Shown here piece after piece: positions 58,601-64,000 of a DNA stretch of 64,000 bases (position 1 is its first letter; every line of letters begins with the position of its first letter). Source of the DNA: Rostratula benghalensis (lineage: Eukaryota > Chordata > Aves > Charadriiformes > Rostratulidae); the NCBI GenBank assembly GCA_013399305.1, contig VXAI01000082.1, positions 724,131-788,130 of the forward strand. Direction: 5' to 3'. The position numbers and the translations under genes are program-made. The notes beneath the pieces were generated by a model, which saw only the letters and a list, made by a program, of their open reading frames with translations, did not search any database and was not told the origin of the DNA.

Positions 58601-61600
58601 TACAGATCTGTGCAGTATTTTAGCATCATTCCTGTGCTTGGATGTGTGCAGCAGTTAAAATTTTCTCCTTTTCACATAGTATTGAAGGTGTCCAAGAGGA
58701 GTTCCCATGTCCATTGCATCCTGAAAATTAAGTCAATGAGGAAGAATTTGTAGTAGAGGAGAAGGAAATTGATAGAATGTGGGTCTGAGGAATCTGCAAC
58801 AGCATTGAGTTTTGGCCTTAAAAATGGATCATTAAACAAAATTTTAACTAAAATTTGGTATTGTGTTAAACCTAGAGTAGACTGGCCAAACAAACTGAAA
58901 TTAATCCTGAACTAAATAACAGCCCAGAATGTGTGAGGCAAAATTGGTCTTATAGTCACATGGTAACTGAGTTGTGTGTTTTCCTTATATCAAAGGAACT
59001 ACCCAGGAGAACTTGGACAAGCTGATCCAGAATGTACAAATAGAAAGTGATAGTGATATGATAAGAAATTGGAAATACCTTGATGTTCCTGTTATCTCTT
59101 CAGTAAGAATGTATTTATTTATTTTGTAATTCCCTACCACCCAAGCACTTGCCTACAGCTCTTTCAGCATCTCTTGCGGTATTATCCAGGTGTTTTGTTT
59201 GTTGGGGTTCTTTGGGCAGGGAAGTGGACAATTAGTAGCAATTCTTGGTTTTATTGTATAAGTGGTAAATCCTTTAAACAATTAACATGAATAATTCTCA
59301 GAGTAGGATACCTATAATACTCCCTCTATGATATGGTCTCAAATCATCATGTGGGGGCTTAAGCTGGTTGGTTTTTGAAAGCGCCAACTTACTCAACTCC
59401 TTGTCTCTGAAATTAGTATTTCTAGTGTATGCTGAATTCTACAGATACTGGTTTTTATTCTTTGTTGTTTTTTCTTTAAAATTTCCTACCGATTTCCTCC
59501 TCCTCACCCCACATGCTGCTAACTGGTAGTAAGTTTCAAAAATCCAAATATGCCGTATAGTACAACCATGTTTTGAAAATCTTTTCAGTCTGCTGCTCAG
59601 CAGCATAAATACCCAAGAAGGGACCGTTCTGCAGAAGAAACTTTTCAACTTTCTCGGTGGACGCCTGTTATCAAAGATGTTATGGAGGTAAACTTAGGTT
59701 TAATTCATAGGTTTAGTACAGAAATTTATTCAAGTGAGCAGTCATAGCCAACTTTTTGAAATTCCATAGTATCTTGAGTTACTTAAGTTAAAGTTAAGCT
59801 ACTTAAGTTACTTAGTCTGTAGTTAGAATATTAGACCGCTGTGTATTTGCAATGCCCCTTATTGAAGGTCATGTTAAAGGTGAAACAAGTAAAAGTGAAA
59901 GCAAGAAGTCTTTTTGAATAACTTGTCCTGTGATCAACAGTGTTTAGTGTAGTTTAAAGGTCTGGACTATTTATTTTTTTTTCCCCCCCCTCTGGTGGAT
60001 CTTCAAACTGCAATTCAGGTGTAAACTGCAGATTGGTAGAGGCTGGAAAATGTCAGGCTGTCAGAAGTGTTGATGCTGTGTTCTTAAACCTCTTCCTAAG
60101 CATCAGTTAGTGACTGATGTCAGACTGCACCTTTAGTCTGACCCATAACTGTCATTCATAGATTCTTGATGACTTTCACATTAGGGTCTCCTGAAGACAC
60201 AAACTTCTCTTGCACTTTGCTGTAGAGAAATGAAATGTTAGGGCAGTTACCAAAAAAAGCTACTAGTGACAGCTGAACAATCAAATGACTACCCTGATTG
60301 TAAAGAAAGCTCATGTAGTTCCAATTCCTTGGATATACAAAAGCCTTATAATAACTCTTAGTATTATGCAGTCTAACATTTTGCTATGAGTGTGTATTGT
60401 TCATGAGATGCTGCTTGTGATGGGCTATTCTAAGAAATTGCATGTCCTGGCATTAAATTCCAGTTACACATCCTTACTGGCAGTTGAAACTTGATGGATT
60501 TTACGCCTGTGTGGCTGTTTGAAGTGGGTCTTTGTTTTACCCTTCAGGATGCTATAGAAAACAAACTAGATTCAAAAGAGTGGCCTTATTCTTCGCAGTG
60601 TCCTCCTACCTGGAATGGTTCAGGAGCAGTAAGGTAAAGAGTTTAATTTCTCGAAACATAATTTACCCGTTTGTTAGTGTGTTTGTTATGTGCATTCTGA
60701 AGTGTTACAAACGTGTGCTTTTATAAGCAGTGACATAATTTATAGAAGGTAATATTAAGGTATAAAACTTGTATTTTTATTTCCTCTAGAATGTGCTTAA
60801 CTTGGTTGTTAGTTTAATAATTTTTCTATAGCTTTTTATTTAGAATATCTCCCTTTTGCTTCAAAATTAGATATAACATTTCCATGTATCCAGAATGAGA
60901 AGTTTAAGTAATTGAGCTTTTTTTAGTATGAAGTAGTTTCAGGGATGGGTTAGCAATATACTGTGACTTAGGCAAAAACAATGTTTTCATTTCTTCTGAA
61001 AGTTGTTTCTGCTGTGATAGTGGCAGTGTCATTCCTGAAGTTAATTACTTCAGTAAGTTAAATTCAACTTGTGTAGGCCCCCTTGTTAAGGAAAATGGGC
61101 CTGTTAAATACTTGACATCTGTTGTCAGGCGACAGTTTAGAGAAGTCTGGAAAAGTTGAAGGTTGTGAAGTGAATTCTGTGCTAATGAATGTGAGATGGT
61201 GTGTTCCATGTACTTGTGTATTTACTCAGTAGTGCTGAGAGGTGAATTTTGGAAGTGTTTTTTAGTTCATTAACTTATACTGTCCTTTCTTTTTTTTCCT
61301 TTTTAACACCACTAGCTCTTGAATCTTATGACCATGTGTCAGCTTTATCACTCTTGGTAGTGTTGTTTAAATGGTAAGGCAGTGGAATAGGTATGAGAGT
61401 GTTCCTATTGCAGGAATGCTCACTGTGTTAATTGGATGCTGGAATTCACAGAGAGGGGAACATTACACGTACCCTAAATGTGGAGGACACACTTGAATTG
61501 GAATTTGTACCTTACTAAATAGAAGACATGTGGTACAGATGCACAGTCTTAGGAAAACAGTTTTGTTACTTTCACATCTAGCCAAAATGTTGGAGTGTCC

Positions 61601-62423
61601 CTACTTTCTTGCATATGCACTATGATGATCAGTGGGAAGGAAGGCAAATCCCTGTACATTGTAACTGGGTCTCTGTCTTGCAGGCTGGTGAAATTTGGGA
61701 AACTTTTAGGCTCCCTAGCAAAGAGCAATCAGGACTGCAGATGATTTAATCTGAATCTGCGGTTACTCTATGTGCATTAGAAAGTATATTCTAAGAGCTT
61801 TATTTTTTTTTTTTTTTTTTTTGTTCCAATCNNNNNNNNNNNNNNNNNNNNNNNNNNNNNNNNNNNNNNNNNNNNNNNNNNNNNNNNNNNNNNNNNNNNN
61901 NNNNNNNNNNNNNNNNNNNNAACCCAAAAAACCCCAAGACTCTAGCTTTCAAATGTAAAATGCCACTGGAATTGCTTGCATGAAGAACTAAGCTGCTCAG
62001 TAGAAGTCCTTTGTGTCTGAGCTGTGTGTGAAGCAAGGGGTTTTTTTTGCTCTGTATTTATTTTCTCCCTTGTGATAACTGAATAGTTTGAGTAATGTGC
62101 TAGCTTGTTTTTGTTTGAAATTATTCTGGTTATCAGTTTGTCTAAATACTTTTGCTGGAATTATAATCAAACTGTGAACTGCACGACAGTAGTTGTGAAC
62201 TGCTCAAGTGTATCATTTTTACCAAAATTAGTAGGTGAAGCTATATAAATGTCATCTTTTGAAATCTCTTACAGTGCACGCCAGAAACCCAGAGCTAGTT
62301 ACAGAGAGGAGCGGAAGAGTAGTGCGAGACTGATTATATTTGTAATTGGAGGAATTACACATTCGGAGATGCGCAGTGCTTATGAAGTTTCTCAAGCCTA
62401 CAAGTCCTGTGAAGTTGTTATTG
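40304..62423 (+). CDS. STXBP3: Syntaxin-binding protein 3 (Munc18c), 18 of an expected 19 coding exons
   Basis: Exons: 40304-40346, 46155-46204, 46899-46980, 48743-48819, 49431-49509, 50469-50569, 53215-53369, 54240-54330, 54972-55096, 56147-56251, 56790-56847, 57053-57118, 57560-57640, 58265-58403, 58996-59102, 59589-59687, 60548-60633, 62275-62423. They join in frame to 564 complete residues plus one base. Human STXBP3, as I recall it, has 592 residues; the last exon (about 30 residues) is not found before 64000. The protein is a Sec1/Munc18 family member that binds syntaxin-4 and controls SNARE-mediated vesicle docking at the plasma membrane, including GLUT4 vesicles. Signatures: Tyr-Phe-Thr-Asp-Phe-Cys-Pro-Asp-Asn-Leu-Phe in domain 1, [10 protein letters not shown] at residues 233-242, and Phe-Val-Ile-Gly-Gly-Ile-Thr near the end. 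Tyr524 corresponds to human Tyr521, a reported insulin-receptor target. The gene has one GC-AG intron and one NAGNAG acceptor. Confidence 0.96.
40347..46154 (+). other. STXBP3: STXBP3 intron 1 (5.8 kb)
   Basis: The largest intron. It contains the CR1 copy at 41517-42610 and T/G-rich low-complexity runs at about 43382-43430 and 43610-43675. No other coding sequence was recognised. Confidence 0.8.
41517..42610 (-). repeat. CR1 LINE copy with reverse-transcriptase remnant in STXBP3 intron 1
   Basis: The longest CR1 here, about 1.1 kb, antisense to STXBP3. On the minus strand (42393-41839) a frame of about 184 codons carries the end of the reverse transcriptase: [11 protein letters not shown], the Ala-Asp-Asp catalytic site at about 42260, and Ser-Ile-Leu-Gly-Cys-Ile-Lys-Lys. 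The frame is broken before the C terminus. The 3' end at 41517-41600 has the usual 'gaatgacagaat' octamer remnants. Truncated 5', so immobile. Confidence 0.93.
46155..46204 (+). CDS. STXBP3: STXBP3 exon 2 (residues 15-31)
   Basis: 50 bp, acceptor TTCTTACAG, donor GTATAG. It encodes [11 protein letters not shown] and ends Glu-Trp-Lys. Confidence 0.95.
46899..46980 (+). CDS. STXBP3: STXBP3 exon 3 (residues 32-58)
   Basis: 82 bp, donor GTAAAC. It encodes [10 protein letters not shown] and Cys-Cys-Lys-Met-Thr-Asp-Leu-Leu of domain 1. Confidence 0.95.
48743..48819 (+). CDS. STXBP3: STXBP3 exon 4 (residues 59-84)
   Basis: 77 bp, acceptor CTTTATAG, donor GTTAGT. It encodes [11 protein letters not shown] and Tyr-Phe-Ile-Thr-Pro-Thr. 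Confidence 0.95.
49431..49509 (+). CDS. STXBP3: STXBP3 exon 5 (residues 85-110)
   Basis: 79 bp, donor GTAAGT. It encodes [10 protein letters not shown]ough Tyr-Val-Tyr-Phe-Thr-Asp. Confidence 0.95.
50469..50569 (+). CDS. STXBP3: STXBP3 exon 6 (residues 111-144)
   Basis: 101 bp, acceptor CCCCTAG, donor GTAAGT. It encodes Phe-Cys-Pro-Asp-Asn-Leu-Phe-Asn, the region lining the syntaxin N-peptide pocket in SM proteins, and ends Phe-Glu-Ser-Gln. Confidence 0.95.
50570..53214 (+). other. STXBP3: STXBP3 intron 6 (2.6 kb)
   Basis: Contains the CR1 fragment at 51424-51690. An open frame of 106 codons at 52423-52743 has no recognised similarity and is not required by the protein. Confidence 0.8.
51424..51690 (-). 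repeat. CR1 LINE 3'-end copy in STXBP3 intron 6
   Basis: Antisense CR1: 'agtcatagaatcgtagaatg' (terminal octamers), 'gttggaagggaccttaaaga', 'tgccatgggcagggacacct' and 'ccatccagcctggccttgaa', ending about 270 bp in. Confidence 0.92.
53215..53369 (+). CDS. STXBP3: STXBP3 exon 7 (residues 145-196)
   Basis: 155 bp, acceptor TTACATAG, donor GTGGGG. It encodes [10 protein letters not shown] and Asp-Glu-Asn-Pro-Gly-Val-Arg-Tyr-Lys, ending two bases into a codon. Confidence 0.95.
54240..54330 (+). CDS. STXBP3: STXBP3 exon 8 (residues 196-226), NAGNAG acceptor
   Basis: Two acceptors in tandem (CAGCAG, 54237-54242). The first gives Tyr-Lys-Ser-Arg-Pro-Ser, matching the length of the human protein; the second drops one residue and keeps the frame (exon then starts at 54243). 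Encodes Lys-Leu-Ala-Gln-Leu-Val-Glu-Lys; donor GTAGAA. Confidence 0.94.
54972..55096 (+). CDS. STXBP3: STXBP3 exon 9 (residues 227-268), GC donor
   Basis: 125 bp. It encodes the highly conserved [10 protein letters not shown] and [10 protein letters not shown]. The exon must end after TAC-AA to join exon 10 in frame, so the intron begins GCAAGT. The nearby GT (55101-55102) would give a frame-shifted junction. Confidence 0.93.
56147..56251 (+). CDS. STXBP3: STXBP3 exon 10 (residues 268-303)
   Basis: 105 bp, donor GTATGT. It encodes [16 protein letters not shown] and His-Ile-Ala-Asp-Val-Ile. A two- or three-residue insertion around Gly-Pro-Ala-Gly relative to the human loop as I recall it. Confidence 0.93.
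56790..56847 (+). CDS. STXBP3: STXBP3 exon 11 (residues 303-322)
   Basis: 58 bp, acceptor CTTTTCCAG, donor GTAAGT. It encodes [11 protein letters not shown] and Lys-Ala-Thr-Glu-Gly-Lys. Confidence 0.95.
57053..57118 (+). CDS. STXBP3: STXBP3 exon 12 (residues 323-344)
   Basis: 66 bp, phase 0-0, donor GTAAGG. It encodes [15 protein letters not shown]. Confidence 0.95.
57560..57640 (+). CDS. STXBP3: STXBP3 exon 13 (residues 345-371)
   Basis: 81 bp, phase 0-0, acceptor GTCTTCTAG, donor GTATGT. It encodes [12 protein letters not shown]. Confidence 0.95.
58265..58403 (+). CDS. STXBP3: STXBP3 exon 14 (residues 372-418)
   Basis: 139 bp, donor GTATGA. It encodes [10 protein letters not shown] and [10 protein letters not shown]. 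The frame runs on into the intron to 58522, which is not coding. Confidence 0.95.
58996..59102 (+). CDS. STXBP3: STXBP3 exon 15 (residues 418-453)
   Basis: 107 bp, acceptor ATCAAAG, donor GTAAGA. It encodes [14 protein letters not shown] and Met-Ile-Arg-Asn-Trp. Confidence 0.95.
59589..59687 (+). CDS. STXBP3: STXBP3 exon 16 (residues 454-486)
   Basis: 99 bp, phase 0-0, acceptor CTTTTCAG, donor GTAAAC. It encodes [14 protein letters not shown]. Confidence 0.95.
60548..60633 (+). CDS. STXBP3: STXBP3 exon 17 (residues 487-515)
   Basis: 86 bp, acceptor CCCTTCAG, donor GTAAAG. It encodes Lys-Glu-Trp-Pro-Tyr and Trp-Asn-Gly-Ser-Gly-Ala-Val. Confidence 0.95.
60634..62274 (+). other. STXBP3: STXBP3 intron 17 with assembly gap
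   Basis: No coding sequence is needed here. It contains an 89-base N gap at 61832-61920 directly after a poly-T run (61802-61822). A poly-T edge also borders the first gap, so homopolymers probably stopped the assembly at both. Confidence 0.85.
61832..61920. other. Assembly gap (89 N)
   Basis: Run of N within STXBP3 intron 17. No coding loss is implied, as the flanking exons join in phase. Confidence 0.95.
62275..62423 (+). CDS. STXBP3: STXBP3 exon 18 (residues 515-565)
   Basis: 149 bp, acceptor CTCTTACAG, donor GTAAGC. It encodes [10 protein letters not shown] (Tyr524, equal to human Tyr521), [10 protein letters not shown] and Tyr-Glu-Val-Ser-Gln-Ala. Confidence 0.95.
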
Positions 62424-64000
62424 GTAAGCTTGTTTTGGGAAAAGGGTGGTGTGTTAGGGGTTTTACGTCTGTTTCTGGATAAATCTAAGAGTTTTTTATC
62501 TTACATTCCCTAAATTGGTTCACAAAACTAATACTATAGCCAATGTATTTTTTTTAAAACTATGCATTTAGAAGTTATCTTTTCAGTTTATCTAGATAGC
62601 AGTTCATCCAGACTAACAAAATATTAAGGACAGTAAATACAGAACAATCATCATGAATTACATTGCAGAAATACATTACTAAACTAGCCTGGTGTATAGC
62701 AAAAAGGACCTAAGCAGTTGCACGTTTCTTTGCATTAAAGTTTCCTCACCAACTTTTACATCGGCCTGTGCTTTACCAGCAGCTGCACTTAATGCTCTCA
62801 TTGCTTTTGGAAGGAGCAGGAGGGCTGGCGGACCAGACCAAAATTATTCACTTTGGGAGGAAGACAAGATAACTATTTATTTTCTTAAAAACAAACAGAT
62901 GCAAAAGACCACCAACAAAACAAAGCCAGAAGAACTTTTTCAGTGTAGCTCAGCTGACTCTGCAACAAGTTCTAGTTCTTGTCATGGTTTCTTCAGAGAC
63001 TACAGAAACCACGCCATGATTTTTCCCTGTAAACTGCTGTAATCTCCCTAATCTTAAGATTCAGCAGCAAACGCATGAGGTGCCAGCTGTGGGAGTAATC
63101 TCTCAGTTAATACTTCGAGGCAAATGCTTGTTCCATCTGCTGCTGTGCATCAAATAATCATTTCCTAAATGCTGTTTAAATTTATGTGCTAAAACATTTG
63201 CATGTATGATATATCAAAACACAGCTCCTAGATACAGAACACTGCCACAGCCCTGTGTTCATCTGTGGTGGCAGCTGGTGTCTGGGTGCAGGGTCACGTA
63301 AAGTAAATTGCATCATTGCTGTTGGTTTTATTGGTTTATTTTTTGTCTGCTGGTTTAGTTGGTGGTGGTTGAGGTAGGTTTAGTGCTGGTCCTGGTTTTG
63401 AGTTGCAATGGAAAGACCAGGAAAGCAGGAATGTAGTTTAACGAGATTGTTGCTTCATCTGAGACTTGTTTACAAAACCATGTTTAGTGTAGGTCACTCT
63501 TTCACTGTAATATCTGGCACTAATGTCAGCTCCTTCTTCCCTTCTGTTTAGACATGATTCTGGTAGTTTTGCTTGTAATTCTCATTTCTGAGGTGATAAC
63601 TTCTGAATTTCCATGCTGCTCACTGAAAACCTTTCTGTATTCCTGATTCAGAACTTAAGGAATATTAACCTGTTTGGATTGACACTACTAAAACTTAAGG
63701 TTCATGACAGCCTTAATCTTGAACAGTTCAGAGTTCCCTTTATATCTGTAGGGTGAGCCTTCACGGCAGAAGTTATAATTGCTCTCTGTGAGAACAAGAG
63801 GTAGTTGTGTGCACTCCCAAAGAATAACCAGGCTTCTTTTTGCTGCTCCAGACTTGGAATGTGTTGCAAATTTCTCAAGGAAATGTTAGACAGTGAAAGC
63901 CAACTTTCTGGAAGTGGTATTTCTGTGGAAAACTACCATTTATGATAACCTTTAATCCAAAAGGTTTCTTGATTTGAGCATGAAGCCTGACAATAATTTG
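62424..64000 (+). other. STXBP3: STXBP3 intron 18, last exon not reached
   Basis: No sequence matching the expected C-terminal residues (Leu-Thr-Pro-Lys-Lys-Leu-Leu-Asp-Asp region) was found up to the window end. A 116-codon open frame at 62692-63042 has no similarity I recognise. Confidence 0.7.

Noticed and set aside
62692..63042. 116-codon frame near the window end, considered as the STXBP3 last exon
   Set aside because: Its sequence does not resemble the conserved C terminus of the family and has no suitable acceptor in phase.
1..64000. CRISPR arrays, bacterial operons, tRNA or rRNA genes
   Set aside because: Sequence is vertebrate nuclear; no regularly spaced repeats, cloverleaf or rRNA-like segments were seen.

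Overview
This is a vertebrate, almost certainly avian, nuclear window. Evidence: truncated CR1 LINE copies in both orientations, with the (ATTCTGTG)-type 3' ends typical of birds; avian-type endogenous retroviruses; compact introns with canonical GT/AG borders; and three recognisable vertebrate genes in conserved order (PRPF38B, FNDC7, STXBP3). The species cannot be read from the sequence. All identifications rest on reading translations and splice sites by eye; no database was searched.

Layout. (1) 1-7400: a decayed gammaretrovirus-like (class I) provirus, plus strand, with gag, protease, RT, RNase H, integrase and env remnants and a 3' LTR. Its 5' LTR lies outside the window. A second LTR of another family sits antisense inside env (5115-5491), and a third, unrelated solo LTR (7408-8355) abuts the provirus. 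(2) 8356-11400: AT-rich, no gene seen. (3) About 11400-12900: a CpG-rich segment interrupted by an 804-base N gap (11857-12660) that probably hides the promoter and first coding exon of PRPF38B. (4) 15800-20300, plus strand: five coding exons of PRPF38B, a spliceosomal PRP38-domain protein with a long Arg/Ser tail, then 3' UTR with several AATAAA signals. (5) 21500-27900: intergenic, with two CR1 fragments.

(6) 28092-39231, minus strand: FNDC7, reconstructed as 12 coding exons and about 804 residues: a signal-peptide exon, a 19-nt microexon, nine exons that each encode one complete fibronectin type III domain in phase 1-1, and a proposed short terminal exon with a polyA signal about 180 bp further on. 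One of the nine domain exons is strikingly CpG-rich. (7) About 39870-40620: a CpG island between the head-to-head FNDC7 and STXBP3 starts. (8) 40304-62423, plus strand: STXBP3 (Munc18c), 18 coding exons and 564 complete residues; the last exon (about 30 residues) lies beyond the window. One of its introns is GC-AG and one acceptor is a NAGNAG. A CR1 with reverse-transcriptase coding remnants lies in intron 1, another CR1 in intron 6, and an 89-base N gap in intron 17.

The three host genes do not form a pathway: PRPF38B acts in pre-mRNA splicing in the nucleus, FNDC7 is a predicted secreted or extracellular FN3 protein of unknown function, and STXBP3 controls SNARE-mediated vesicle docking at the plasma membrane. 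I found no clearly new system. The items most worth checking are the GC-AG and NAGNAG sites of STXBP3, the CpG-rich FN3 exon and tandem donors of FNDC7, the orientation of FNDC7, the weak donor in PRPF38B, and the nested retroviral block.
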